From contig CAYOLV010000001.1 in NCBI GenBank assembly GCA_964404895.1, positions 186,001 through 250,000 on the forward strand: a stretch of DNA of 64,000 nucleotides, read 5' to 3'. A program made the position numbers and the translations under genes. The notes under the pieces are model-generated. The model was not told the origin of the DNA and did no database searches. It saw only the letters and a list, made by a program, of their open reading frames with translations. Every line of letters begins with the position of its first letter. The first letter of the stretch is position 1. Shown in pieces: positions 27,701 to 36,420 of this stretch. Source of the DNA: JBGSUZ01 sp964404895 (GTDB lineage: Bacteria > Bacillota > Clostridia > Peptostreptococcales > Acidaminobacteraceae).

Positions 27701-30700
27701 TCATCGTGACGAAAGGGCCTACTTATCAGATCTATCTGAGAAAGAAAGGTGATTATTTTACTACTGGATATAGGGCAACCGTAACAGGCAATACCGTGAC
27801 AAGGAACTTTTCTGGACTGGATCCTGGAGCGGTTTATGAGCTCGTCATACCTGCCGGAATTGTTCAGGACAGATTCTTAAATAAAAACAGTTATAAAATC
27901 ATTGAGTTCAGAACCAAAGGCCTTGCTGAACCCGTCATACCTGAAATCAAAAGCATTTACCCAGCTTATGGACAGAGCAGTGTGAGTGTGAATCCTAATA
28001 TAGAGGTTGTTTTGTCGGGCGTACTGGAACCAAAAATCTACAAGTTAAAGCTCGTGGATCTGATTGGAAACGAAGTCCAATTGTATGCGCCATATACCTT
28101 GGATATGTTTGAGACAAAACTGGTATTTAAGCCAAAACAGAGCCTAAAGCCGAACACTGAATATCTGTTGCATGGCACCATCGGAAGTGATTCAAATTCT
28201 ACACAGAAAAAATTCATGACACAATTTACGACAGGCTTGGGACCTGAAATTACAAAAACCTCTCCAAGTACAGGGGATTGGAATGCTTCTTCACGAGGTA
28301 TCGTGGAAATTCAGTTTAATACCTCGGTTACCAAGGGTCCAAATTTTAATGATATTAGATTTGAAGACTATACTGGGGAAGCCGTGGATTACACCGTAGA
28401 GGAAACTGGCAGCAAGGTAGTCTTAAAAGCTCTGTCAGAACTCGGGTTATATATGCCATATACGGTCGACATCCCTTCCGGAGCTTATCAAAATTCTGCT
28501 GGTGTTGGCAACACTCAAAATAAAATATCTTTTTACACCACTAAGGAAAAACTTCCAAATGCGTTGGAAGCAAGCTATTTAGATGTATCCAATATCGGAT
28601 TTGTAGGAAAATATTTCAAATTGAGTGTGGATACTTACGAGATGGCCTCTTGGCAAGACTCTATGCGATTTTTTGGATATGGACCAGTTTCTTACGAGTG
28701 GCGTATTGATGGTCAATTTACCAGTAATAGAGGTCTTGACTATCACAATTTTACAAGTCCGGGAGAGCATGAGATTACATTGACTGCCATAGACCGATAT
28801 GGTTTTGCTTATTCAGTAAATAAAACAATAGAGATACAAGCTTTGCAGAATGTAACCATGTCAATAAAGGACAGTGGAGAAATAATGACCATAAACACTT
28901 CTGAGACAGGGTTACAGTCCACATTGAATTTCGAGTTGCGTCTGGAACAGCAGGGGCAGTTCATATACGGCGAAAATATAGGTGTAAAGCGTTACAAGGA
29001 CGGTGTGTTACAGCCTTTCAGTAATTATGGCGGTGGTGGAACCGCCATGACATCAAAATATGGAGATGAAACCTATAAGTTTGCATATACGCCAGAAGTT
29101 GGAGACTCAGGAACTTACGAGATGGAATTCACTTATCAAAGCGCCAATGGTGAGCAAGTGATTCGCCAGCCTTTTATCGTAACATCTAAGAATCCTTCGC
29201 GTACAGACGTGTTCAGGTTTAGATTATATACTGCACAAGGTGCAATGTATTATGAAAATTTGAATTATGTATACGTAGTCATTAACGGAAAGAGGATGAG
29301 AGCCAATAAAGAACTGTATACTTATAACGGTTCTACCTTCCCGGTTTATGCACTGCGCGAGCCCCTCCAGACCAATGTCTATTATGATTTTAAGGTAGAG
29401 AACTGGTTTGGAACTAAAGACTATATGCCTTTCTATATAGGAAAGGATACGAATAGTCCTGCCATTTTTTCTGGATATGTGAAGTCAGCCGGTGCAGGAA
29501 TGGAAATCAAACAAATCGTATATAATTTGCCTGCATCAGATCAGGATCGGTATTATTTATACTTTAAAGGTATGAATACGAAACTGGTATTTGATGTCAT
29601 AGAGGATTGGGGTGTTGCTGATCCAGGGTATTATGAAATTGCTGTCATGAACTTTAAGGATCCTGCTTTCAGGAAGACGGATACGGAATATAATATTATT
29701 TTCAATCAAGCCTATGATAGCAATAACGAAATTCAAAAAATCACTGTAAGTCCGGGGACACAACTGAAAAGTGATTCAGAGCAATACCTTATTCGTATGG
29801 TTTCAGCTCAAGGCTATCAATCTGATTGGAGGATGTGCCCGAAAGTAAATGTTTTACCTGTGCCGAGTGTTTTAGGGAAAGCGCTGAATATTTCCGTACA
29901 AGATCGGGACTATGTCATTGATTGGCCAACTGTATTTGACGGTCCTGTAGGTGCATCCATAGGAGCCCTAGACGGCATTCCAGTCGTAGGCGGCGGAAAC
30001 TTCGGTATGGGTGGCCATACCCCTAAGTTTGAAGGCGAGTTAGATGACCACGATGATGTCTATCTCACTATGTCGTTCAAAGGAGACTATGGAGATAGCA
30101 ACAAAACATCAACGGCTACAAAACTGAAAAAAGTGAAGAAAGTCACAGTAGTAGGCTATGAATTCGAAATAGAGCTAGACGGAGAATTATGGCTTATCTA
30201 TAATGAGGAGACCGAAGAATGGTATACGAAGTCCATTTATGTTGACATTGACGGAGATGGTACCAAGAGTTTTAATAAAGGTTATGAGTTCTTAGGCATT
30301 GGTTTTACAGCAGGAGTGAATATTGGAACCAGAGTAGGTGGGATTCTAATCGTTAAAGATGGCACGGATTATAGTGGGGTTGTAAAAATTCGCCCTCATG
30401 CAGCGCTTCAGGTGAATGGTGATTTTGCGGCAGCTAAGGTGGTTGGAAGTTTAGAAGCTGCAATTCCTGCTGAAATCCATTTTCCAACCAATTATATTGG
30501 TGCAGATATAACGGTGGATGCCTTAATTAAAGGCTATGCACTGCTGTGGGAAAAAACCTTGTATGAAAAAAGTCTGTATAAAGTACATTGGGACAATGGA
30601 AATCCGAAGGTCACCTTATTGGAGCTGCAGGAATCGACAGGGGTAGCCGGTGTCGAAAAAAATACTGGGGCGCAACTGATGTCGAGGGATTATTTGGAAA

Positions 30701-33700
30701 GACAATCTGTTTGGTTGGGTGAAAGTGCTTATACTTATGCAATGGAAAGACCTTATCTGCTGGTAAGTTCTAGTGATCTTCTAAAAATGGTAGAATCCAA
30801 TCCCAAAATTGCGGTTATGATGGAAAACATATTCCCAAATACAGAAACTGCGCTGGTTATAAATGGTGCCCAAAAGTGGCTGGTTTGGAATGATGACAAT
30901 CAAGGAAGAGATGCGATAAACCGAACCCAGCTTCGCATTGCTGTCTATAAGGATGGCGCATGGAGTTCTCCTGAGTGGATCTATGATGACGGAACTGCGG
31001 ATTTTGACCCTTCAGTCGCAGCAATAGGAAATGGTGTACTGATGGCATGGCATAATATAAACCGTACGATGAATGAAGACGAAGAACTAAACGGAATGCT
31101 TGAAAGTTCAGAAATAAGCGTTACGGAAAGTATTTATACAACTGACGGCAGCCACCCCAACAGGATTAATTTGACAGATGATGATAAATTGGATCATTCG
31201 CCAAGGATTACTGCAGGAGAAAACAAGGCGCTGCTGGTATGGACCAAATCAGAGGGCTTGAGTCTTAATATGAATGGGGAAGAAGCTTTATCTCCACAGC
31301 CAAGAGACCAATTATTTTTCTCTGAGTGGCATAACAATGTATGGACTTCACCAAGTGCGATTGAAATGGAACCTGCCACAGTGATGGATTCTAGCCTAGC
31401 TATGGCAGGGGAAGAAGGCTTGCTTCTTTATACGCTGGACATGGACAACGATGTATCGACTGGAGAAGATAGAGAAGTGTTTGCAAGACTATATGACGGA
31501 CAGGATTGGGGCAGTGCGATTCGGCTTACTGTAAACGAATTGAATGATTCTTCGCCAAAAGCTGTCAATGTTAATGGAAAATGGTTTATAACATGGCTTA
31601 ACGATGGGAAAATATTATTCAAAACAGGGTTGGACGGCGAAACCCAGGCTGAGGCTAAATTGGACAATATCCAAAGTGATTATCGCCTTAATGCAAAAGA
31701 GGGTGAGCAGCCCTTAGCTGCATTGGTATTTACACAACCAGGGGAAGACAAGTCCTTGGGAATGTATAGCGCCTTCTATGATTTTGAAAAGGGAGAATGG
31801 AGCGATAAAATCGGACTTGCAACAGGAAATCAATATACTAGTGCAATCAGTACTTCCTTTGACATGGACGGAAAGCTTACTGCAGCTTATACTCAGGCTG
31901 ACATCATATCTGAAGTAAAGACTCAAATGGTTGATGGCAAAGAAGAATTAGTTGAAACCAAGAGTGTCAGCGACAAAGTAGACCTAAAATTATTGACCTA
32001 TTCACCTATTCATGATTTAGCACTGCAAAGTGAGGACGGCATGTTACTGTCTACAGAATTCCCGCTGGCGGGCACAGTTACGACGGTATATGTAACCCTT
32101 CAAAACAATGGAGATTTTACTGAAAGTGTATCCATTGATCTATACGATGGAAATCCGGAAGAAGGCGGTGTAAAAATTGCCGAAACAGCGTCTCAGCTTA
32201 TATCCGCTCGTTCATCAAAAGAAGTTGAGATAGAGTGGCTGGTTGGCTCGGAAGAAAAAATGGAATATGAGCTTTATGCGGTGGTTCGACCAAGTGATGG
32301 CATACAGGAAACCAGCACAGAGAATAACTCAGCGAATATAATGGTCTTCACTTCTGACATCGCTATTTCCGGTGTAACCGTTGAAAATGTTGCTGCTGGT
32401 GATTATTGTATAAATGTTACGGTAGCCAACAAAGGAAGCCAAGTTTTGACGGGAGCCAAATTATGGCTAGAAGAAGAGTCCGGTGGAGAAGTCATGGCGT
32501 CAACGCCTCTTGAGTCGATAGACCTCGGTGAGAAAACAGCACTGACCTATATGGTTTCATCCAAAGATAAAAAAAATATGCGAGTGAGAATTACCCTCCC
32601 AGAAGGGGTAAATGAGGCTGACACAGACAATAACATTAGAAGCTTTTTACTGGAACCTGGGACAATTGAACTTAAAAGCATGAATATTGGACCTATGGAG
32701 GAACACGTTAGAGTAGAAAGTGATATACGCTTTGATTTTAATATGACTGTAGGAAAAGGTACAGGATTTGATCAAATAAAACTTATGGATGAGGAACTTA
32801 ATATTGTAGACATAACAACGGCAATCGATAACAGCACCTTGACCATAAAACCGAAAAACCCAATGTCTTACGGAACTGAATATAGACTTACAATTCCAAA
32901 GGATGCGTTAGGTGATGGCTATGGTCATGCTTTAGAAAAATCAATTGACTTGGGCTTTACTACGATCACTAGCAATCCTGAAATTGTTTCCGCATATCCA
33001 GGTGCAAACATGAATAATGCAGCTTTGGATACAGCAATCAGTTTGAGGTTCAATCAAAATGTCATAAAAGGCAACGAGTTCAGTCATATAGCACTGTATA
33101 AGAACACAGAAGGGCTTGATGCTAAAGAGATTCCTGTTTCGGCTTCAATTTCAGGAGAATTTTTAACCCTTTATTATTCAGGAAGTCTTGGAAAAAATAC
33201 GACTTACACCGTAGAGATTCCAAGAGGGGCAGTTGAAAACGTTCAGGGAGAGATACAGCATGAGGATTATATTCTCGCATTTACGACAGGTAATACAATT
33301 AAAAGTAATGGCACTGCTAATAATGAAACAGATGGAGGCAGTGCCAATGATGAGGAAATCGTAAATGTTCTCAAGAAAAATGATGAGATTAGCAATATCA
33401 GTACAATCATTGATGGAAGGCAAGAAAAAATTAATATTCGCATTGATTCTGACGTCGCTACGATCAACTTAGCCGAGCAAGCTGCTGATATCTTTACAGG
33501 TGATAAAAATGTAATACTTAATAGTCCTGTATTGCCTAATGTGAATGAATATCATTTGGTAATACCGGCAGATCTTTTGACGAATGCAACTGGCAAAGGG
33601 TCGTTAACACTCAATACAGAAATCGGAAGTATTACAATTCCATCCGCAATGCTGTCAAGTATGAAGGCATTGAGTGGAAAGACTGCGAACATAAAAATCG

Positions 33701-34560
33701 CTGTTGGTGATAAATTCAAGCTCCCACTTAGTGCTAGGACCGCTATAGGAAACCATCCATTAATTCAGCTTACATTAACCATTGATGGACAGGAGATAAG
33801 CTGGAACAATCCTGGTGGACGGGTAACCGTATCAATCCCATATACACCAAGTAGGAATGAAGTTGAGAGTCCAGAAAGTATCGTTTTGTGGCATATCAAT
33901 ACCAATGGCAATCTAACAAGCATACCGAACGGACGTTATGATCAGTCTTCTGGAAAAGTCACATTTACGACCTCCCATTTCAGCTATTATGCTCTTGGCT
34001 ATAATAAGGTGGACTTTAAAGATGTGGTAGAAGGCGCTTGGTATGAAGACGCAGTGAACTTCATCGCAGCAAGAAAAATAACAGATGGAACGGGCAGTGG
34101 TAATTACAGTCCTGGGAAAAAATTAACAAGAAGTGAATTCATTGTTTTGCTCATGAGAGCCTATGGTATTGCACCGGATACAAACCCAACAGATAATTTT
34201 GCTGACGCTGGTAATGCCTATTATACAGGCTATCTTGCAGCTGCGAAACGGCTGGGGATCTCTCAAGGCATAGGTGGAAATCTTTATGGGCCAGATAAGA
34301 TACTGACTCGACAGGAGATGTTTACACTTTTGTACAATACCTTGAAAGTGATTAAGCAATTGCCGAAAGGCAATTCCGGTAATAGGCTGGACAGCTACAG
34401 CGATGTTGGACAGATTAGTTCATGGGCAAAGGAAGCAACCCTAGGGCTATTTGAAGGCGGAATCATCAGCGGAAACGCCGGAAAGTTAAGGCCAATGACT
34501 ACAACGACAAGGGCAGAAATGGCACAAGTGCTTTATAAATTACTAGGCAACTCTAAATAG
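21712..34560 (+). CDS. 4282-aa giant S-layer-homology surface protein with 16 atypical Ig-like repeats
   Basis: GTG start with AAGGGAGG nine bases upstream. Signal peptide at residues 1-38. Residues ~40-285 resemble a bacterial L-type lectin domain (GGFTFTLQSVGNN). Residues ~288-1859 hold 16 atypical Ig-like (aBig_2-type) repeats of ~98 aa, each with D-Y-x-WLT, N-x-x-LNNVT, L-P, I-x-WTSS and T-R-P. Four Big_5-like domains follow (~1865-2265), a PKD-like part (~2330-2380), a long unassigned stretch, a beta-propeller-like part (~2990-3430, e.g. KWLVWNDDNQGRD), two CARDB-like domains (~3440-3640) and two more Big_5-like domains. Three SLH motifs (~4098-4280) anchor it to the wall. The frame is unbroken over 12.8 kb. 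It is probably a very long stalk displaying the lectin-like head (inference). Confidence 0.88.
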   Translation: MKRYIKKISIALVFILIFTTLPIQPIDVIHNKPVYAEGSPSTVDIRYDNFANTENLQVNGNALIENNAIMFESGGGTGESVFTKQAITLGDDLSFSTAFTFKNISPVEPTDKTKGGFTFTLQSVGNNVTANSFQHEDVEQSFSVSLVSNYNDNDAAMLKEGTLLVASERFKIAYDPATTDIRCETSSTPYGGGDYFGGRGTYLDSHAVNGPLPEYYNIRIAYVSEEKTLYMFFYNPIDGYQIFSWDADLSLMLTNQVYVGFMGSMGDAGNKSEISSWYFKNDTSLYDEFVVDYNMEWLTESKILSFNSDLNNITSGLNLRGQGEFIGTIDWTSSNMKLINTEYGFVTRPGSDEGDRAVTLTATLKSGVVEKQKIFNCTVKALDRTNVEIVQGDYSWLTDGVLLRRGGGSSISNITGDLYFPTLGPDFTYRSFISWTSDKPDVIKPDGTVTRPSYADGNQEVTLTADISRGAANTNKIFIVTVKAVGMADGEALNTDYTWLCDPLVLGGNAALNNVTENLNLPVLGYAGSSISWVSNKTEVIATDGAVVRPESSIGDQVVILTATISRDSQILTKEFNITVKALGATDAEAVNADYSGLTDAIVLDGNSALNNVTANLRLPVLGNNGSNIGWTSSDTGIVGTDGTVIRPTYTDGDKDVVLTATITNGALVGSKVFHIKVKALDVTDLDLVNADYSWLTETMVFGGNGISGNITENLNFPTIGKFGSAISWSSTSGGAITIDGTVNRPDRISGNQAVTVTATITKGMAAVVKDFNVTVIALGLTDQELAAADYMWLTNKLVRKENSGLDNVTGDIYFPNIGINGSSVTWTSYSASIVAMDGTVNRPTYNEGDQVVYIRASIIYGSVELSKNFRVVVKALGATDQEAVNIDYLWLTDLIILSGNNLLRNVTGNLSLPAYGNNGSSIGWTSSDTAVVNTDGTVTRPLYADGNREVTLTASIIRGTEAMEKVFQLKVRAEGLSDAEMVQHDNSWLSEALMLNNNTALDNVTTDLFFPTRGERGSFIWCESLNLGVIAADGKVARPSYSQGDQVVTVNLHIWSGGSTADRAFIFTVKAKDATDAELVNGDKLWLTNERLLNSNSDMDHIVTNLIFPTRGINGSDITWTSNYAEVVNANGIITRPSVGDQMVTLTATISKGEATDIKRFYIMVIGLEKSDTQKVIADRAWLTDVLVLNENSALDNVTADLYLPTLGNSGSTIIWTSSDTAVLNTNGAVTRPTNIYGDKNVVLTAMIMTPTASTSKIFNIKVIAFEPSDIEEVKADIAWLTDTRVLNGNSALNNIQSDLNLPTLGSNGSAIMWTISDSTAVSTSGTVTKPPYAEGDKSVKLTAVVSKGAVTMEKEFNILIKRLAQTEVERVNDDYAWLTEVIVLKENSALDQVATDLNLPILGKNGSNIAWTISDTAVVSMNGTVTRALFKEGDKRITLSASISSGTVAPLTKTFTIVVKAFEASEVEKVEADYAWLTDAMILNENSAMNSVTLNMNLPDAAPMGSSIIWTSSNGAVIDVTGKVARPTFTQGDKLVTLVAAISNGTASKDKTFSITVKALEQSEVEKVEADYVWLSSGLVLNENTASNSVTLDLHLPNVAPMGSSVTWTSSNSDVVSATGKVVRPTFTQGDQNITLTAVIKMGATIRDKQFSITVKANYMTYEEMIARDYEWLTEDRILGNNSSLASATENLSLPVKGMDGVAGSNISWASSNHGFVTIGGYVYRPMFHLGDQTVTLTATISKGTVSLKKNFIVTVKCLALTDEESVNESANWLKSYNTLGGNLSKYSVTQDLSWPISGPYDTNIVWRSNLTSMITNEGKVTRPQNKAGSIRVIVTATVSKGLKQVSVPIEYIVLEEPDLIAPIVTSTTPENNATGVLWDAKNIVITYSENIILNQNSGIVLSAADNIQHTVRVENNQLIITPYSILSSGENRLQIPLGAITDAAGNPSGAYELSFTMEEKLVKNIEVISSYPKYGEKDVDVSNLNISVRFDSDVIVTKGPTYQIYLRKKGDYFTTGYRATVTGNTVTRNFSGLDPGAVYELVIPAGIVQDRFLNKNSYKIIEFRTKGLAEPVIPEIKSIYPAYGQSSVSVNPNIEVVLSGVLEPKIYKLKLVDLIGNEVQLYAPYTLDMFETKLVFKPKQSLKPNTEYLLHGTIGSDSNSTQKKFMTQFTTGLGPEITKTSPSTGDWNASSRGIVEIQFNTSVTKGPNFNDIRFEDYTGEAVDYTVEETGSKVVLKALSELGLYMPYTVDIPSGAYQNSAGVGNTQNKISFYTTKEKLPNALEASYLDVSNIGFVGKYFKLSVDTYEMASWQDSMRFFGYGPVSYEWRIDGQFTSNRGLDYHNFTSPGEHEITLTAIDRYGFAYSVNKTIEIQALQNVTMSIKDSGEIMTINTSETGLQSTLNFELRLEQQGQFIYGENIGVKRYKDGVLQPFSNYGGGGTAMTSKYGDETYKFAYTPEVGDSGTYEMEFTYQSANGEQVIRQPFIVTSKNPSRTDVFRFRLYTAQGAMYYENLNYVYVVINGKRMRANKELYTYNGSTFPVYALREPLQTNVYYDFKVENWFGTKDYMPFYIGKDTNSPAIFSGYVKSAGAGMEIKQIVYNLPASDQDRYYLYFKGMNTKLVFDVIEDWGVADPGYYEIAVMNFKDPAFRKTDTEYNIIFNQAYDSNNEIQKITVSPGTQLKSDSEQYLIRMVSAQGYQSDWRMCPKVNVLPVPSVLGKALNISVQDRDYVIDWPTVFDGPVGASIGALDGIPVVGGGNFGMGGHTPKFEGELDDHDDVYLTMSFKGDYGDSNKTSTATKLKKVKKVTVVGYEFEIELDGELWLIYNEETEEWYTKSIYVDIDGDGTKSFNKGYEFLGIGFTAGVNIGTRVGGILIVKDGTDYSGVVKIRPHAALQVNGDFAAAKVVGSLEAAIPAEIHFPTNYIGADITVDALIKGYALLWEKTLYEKSLYKVHWDNGNPKVTLLELQESTGVAGVEKNTGAQLMSRDYLERQSVWLGESAYTYAMERPYLLVSSSDLLKMVESNPKIAVMMENIFPNTETALVINGAQKWLVWNDDNQGRDAINRTQLRIAVYKDGAWSSPEWIYDDGTADFDPSVAAIGNGVLMAWHNINRTMNEDEELNGMLESSEISVTESIYTTDGSHPNRINLTDDDKLDHSPRITAGENKALLVWTKSEGLSLNMNGEEALSPQPRDQLFFSEWHNNVWTSPSAIEMEPATVMDSSLAMAGEEGLLLYTLDMDNDVSTGEDREVFARLYDGQDWGSAIRLTVNELNDSSPKAVNVNGKWFITWLNDGKILFKTGLDGETQAEAKLDNIQSDYRLNAKEGEQPLAALVFTQPGEDKSLGMYSAFYDFEKGEWSDKIGLATGNQYTSAISTSFDMDGKLTAAYTQADIISEVKTQMVDGKEELVETKSVSDKVDLKLLTYSPIHDLALQSEDGMLLSTEFPLAGTVTTVYVTLQNNGDFTESVSIDLYDGNPEEGGVKIAETASQLISARSSKEVEIEWLVGSEEKMEYELYAVVRPSDGIQETSTENNSANIMVFTSDIAISGVTVENVAAGDYCINVTVANKGSQVLTGAKLWLEEESGGEVMASTPLESIDLGEKTALTYMVSSKDKKNMRVRITLPEGVNEADTDNNIRSFLLEPGTIELKSMNIGPMEEHVRVESDIRFDFNMTVGKGTGFDQIKLMDEELNIVDITTAIDNSTLTIKPKNPMSYGTEYRLTIPKDALGDGYGHALEKSIDLGFTTITSNPEIVSAYPGANMNNAALDTAISLRFNQNVIKGNEFSHIALYKNTEGLDAKEIPVSASISGEFLTLYYSGSLGKNTTYTVEIPRGAVENVQGEIQHEDYILAFTTGNTIKSNGTANNETDGGSANDEEIVNVLKKNDEISNISTIIDGRQEKINIRIDSDVATINLAEQAADIFTGDKNVILNSPVLPNVNEYHLVIPADLLTNATGKGSLTLNTEIGSITIPSAMLSSMKALSGKTANIKIAVGDKFKLPLSARTAIGNHPLIQLTLTIDGQEISWNNPGGRVTVSIPYTPSRNEVESPESIVLWHINTNGNLTSIPNGRYDQSSGKVTFTTSHFSYYALGYNKVDFKDVVEGAWYEDAVNFIAARKITDGTGSGNYSPGKKLTRSEFIVLLMRAYGIAPDTNPTDNFADAGNAYYTGYLAAAKRLGISQGIGGNLYGPDKILTRQEMFTLLYNTLKVIKQLPKGNSGNRLDSYSDVGQISSWAKEATLGLFEGGIISGNAGKLRPMTTTTRAEMAQVLYKLLGNSK

Positions 34561-34580
34561 TTGCTTAAATATATTTAGTA

Positions 34581-34619
34581 AAAGCCAGTATGAGCGGATT
34601 TGCTTATGCTGGCTTTTTA
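34581..34619 (+). terminator. Terminator after the giant SLH gene
   Basis: A 15-bp stem AAAGCCAGTATGAGC/GCTTATGCTGGCTTT with one mismatch-tolerant pair, followed by TTTAT. Confidence 0.88.
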
Positions 34620-34725
34620 TGAAAAATACATCTATTAATTGAATTTGGTTGCGAAACCCCTTTGTTGCAAGTTGCCCGAAGGTTACTCATAAATAAGGGT
34701 ATAAGCCCACTTAGGAGGTGATTTC

Positions 34726-34803
34726 ATGGGCCATTATGAATCTCCAGATTATGAACTGATTAAAAAAGAAGAACCCATTGAACTGAGAAAGTACCAATCT
34801 TAA
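34726..34803 (+). pseudogene. N-terminal stub of a SOUL/HBP heme-binding protein
   Basis: A strong TTAGGAGGTG site precedes an ATG and 25 codons (YESPDYELIKKEEPIELRKY) that match the beginning of SOUL-family heme-binding proteins (P-x-Y-x-x-x-x-x-x-x-x-E-x-R-x-Y). It stops at 34801-34803. The rest of the gene is not present. Confidence 0.6.
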
Positions 34804-34976
34804 AACGACAGCCGGATTAGTTGTTAGCAAATTGGAGGATGAAGGCGCAAAAGTCATTGTTCATGGTGAAGTTTGGATGATGTGCATCAATATGCACTCT
34901 CACTTGCAGCTGATAAAAATACTGCCTATATACTGCCATCTGATCAACTAAAAGAGCTGCCACGCCTCTTTAGAAA
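34804..34976 (+). pseudogene. Fragment of a PLP-dependent threonine/serine dehydratase
   Basis: One frame reads TAGLVVSKLEDEGAKVIVHG and, after a one-base shift, WDDVHQYALSLAADKNTAYI. This resembles the middle of fold-type II threonine dehydratases (VVLHG-x-x-x-D-E-A, YIxPFD). The fragment has no start and no PLP lysine. Confidence 0.45.
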
Positions 34977-35010
34977 AGCCGTTATTCTAAACAATAGAAT
35001 AACGGCTTTT
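34974..35010. terminator. Bidirectional terminator
   Basis: Perfect 16-bp stem AAAAGCCGTTATTCTA/TAGAATAACGGCTTTT. A-run on one side and T-run on the other allow it to stop transcription from both strands; its main use is for the lipoprotein gene on the minus strand. Confidence 0.88.
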
Positions 35011-35013
35011 AAT

Positions 35014-35406
35014 TTAGTTAGATGTCTTCAACGTTCCAACCTTGTTTAATCGTTCCAAAACTTTAAGGCCGTGGGGAGAAACATTTTTTATCTTATCAGT
35101 AAGATCATTTCCCGCTTGGAAACCGTTGTGTTTGCCATTTTTCCATTTTGGGGAATTTGTTACATCGTATATAATGCCGTCAACTGCGATGTAAGCAGGT
35201 TGACCGTCCATTCCGTTGTATTTCGAAAGTTCATCCAGAGTCAATTCCAGATTAACAGGTGTTGCTGTTTCAGCAACTGCTGCAGTTTCTGAGGCTGTAT
35301 CTTGGCTGACGGGATTTGCATCGGTTTTTTTTGCGGTAGAACCACAAGCGGTTGTCCCTAAAAGGATGCTGATCAACAAGCCTAATATGAAAATATGCTT
35401 TTTCAT
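35014..35406 (-). CDS. Lipoprotein with cytochrome b5-like heme-binding domain
   Basis: 130 aa with an AAGGAGG site. The signal ends in a lipobox (LGTTAC, Cys21), so the mature protein is anchored to the outer face of the membrane. A Ser/Thr/Ala-rich spacer leads to a small cytochrome b5-like domain at ~53-128 (LSKYNGMDGQPAYIAVDGIIYDV, then WKNGKHNGFQAGNDLT). Such short bacterial domains keep one clear heme-ligand histidine position (H in GKHNG) and a second histidine near the end (SPHGL). A role in extracytoplasmic electron transfer or heme handling is probable from the family, not shown. Note the nearby SOUL heme-protein stub. Confidence 0.82.
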   Translation of the reverse strand: MKKHIFILGLLISILLGTTACGSTAKKTDANPVSQDTASETAAVAETATPVNLELTLDELSKYNGMDGQPAYIAVDGIIYDVTNSPKWKNGKHNGFQAGNDLTDKIKNVSPHGLKVLERLNKVGTLKTSN

Positions 35407-35442
35407 AGGAATCCTCCTTTTGAGATTCTAGTTTTACTTAAA

Positions 35443-36303
35443 CTAAAGCCCTTTGACAATTTCCTTCACAGATTCTTCAAGGGAAAGGGGTTTTCTGCCA
35501 AGCAATTTTTCAAGGTCAGAGCTGGTGACATTTAGAGCGTCTTCTCTAATAGACTTTTGAATGTCTTTGAAAAGTTCGACTAGAAATTCAGGCAGATTAG
35601 CTGTCCTTAAACCCTGGGCGTAGTCATCATCGGAGACGTGGAGCACTGGAATTTCTTTGCCAATTTCTTTGCTGACAATGGCAGCCAAGGTCTCTTGGGT
35701 TTGTGGCTGGCTGGAGAGTTCATAAATCTTATTTTCATGACCTTCAGAAGCGAGTACGTTGGCGGCAGCTTCTGCGTATTCTCTTTTAAGAGTCCAACCG
35801 ACTTTGCCTTCTTGAGCAGATGTAACCCAAGGAGCGCCTGCAATAGCAGCTTGAATGCTGCTGGTCTCGTTTTCTAAGTACCAATTATTTCGTAGGAAGG
35901 TATAGGCAATACCAGATTCCACAATAGCTTTTTCAGTTCGTCTATGAACCTCTGCAAGAGAGAGGGTGCTATGGGGTGCATTGGCAACGCTGGTGTAGAT
36001 GATGTGTTTTACCCCTGCCTTCTTTGAAGCGTCAACAGCCGCAAGGTGCTGACGAATTCTAGTTTCGTTGTCTAAATCTGTTGAGACAATGAGCAACTTG
36101 TCAATGCCTTCAAAAGCAGTTGCCAAAGTCTCTGGCAAGTCAAAATCTCCGTGCCTTACTTCGATACCCATTTCAGCAAGTGTTGAAGCTTTTTCAGGAT
36201 TTCTTACGCTAACAGCAATCTGTTTTGCATCCATTTTGTTCAATAAACTCTTTACAACGAAACCTCCAAAATGTCCTGTTGCGCCAGTTACTAATACTTT
36301 CAT
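35443..36303 (-). CDS. NmrA-like NAD(P)-dependent reductase (QorB/YtfG type)
   Basis: 286 aa, a short-chain-dehydrogenase-like Rossmann protein. The dinucleotide motif TGATGHFGG is at residues 7-15. The protein has the atypical-SDR layout without the YxxxK catalytic pair, as in NmrA/HSCARG and the quinone reductase QorB (IYTSVANAPHS, FLRNNWYLEN). It likely reduces quinones or binds NADPH as a redox sensor. It is transcribed away from an HxlR-type regulator gene, and a perfect operator-like palindrome lies in between; HxlR proteins often respond to quinones, diamide or aldehydes and control such divergently encoded reductases (inference). Confidence 0.88.
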   Translation of the reverse strand: MKVLVTGATGHFGGFVVKSLLNKMDAKQIAVSVRNPEKASTLAEMGIEVRHGDFDLPETLATAFEGIDKLLIVSTDLDNETRIRQHLAAVDASKKAGVKHIIYTSVANAPHSTLSLAEVHRRTEKAIVESGIAYTFLRNNWYLENETSSIQAAIAGAPWVTSAQEGKVGWTLKREYAEAAANVLASEGHENKIYELSSQPQTQETLAAIVSKEIGKEIPVLHVSDDDYAQGLRTANLPEFLVELFKDIQKSIREDALNVTSSDLEKLLGRKPLSLEESVKEIVKGL

Positions 36304-36420
36304 GTGTTCATCCTCCTAAGATAAAGTTTCTATTTATTATTGTTGAATAACGTAATATAATGCTTATATACAGATTATATAGCGTACGCTAATTTTAACA
36401 AGTACGATTAAATTTAATAC

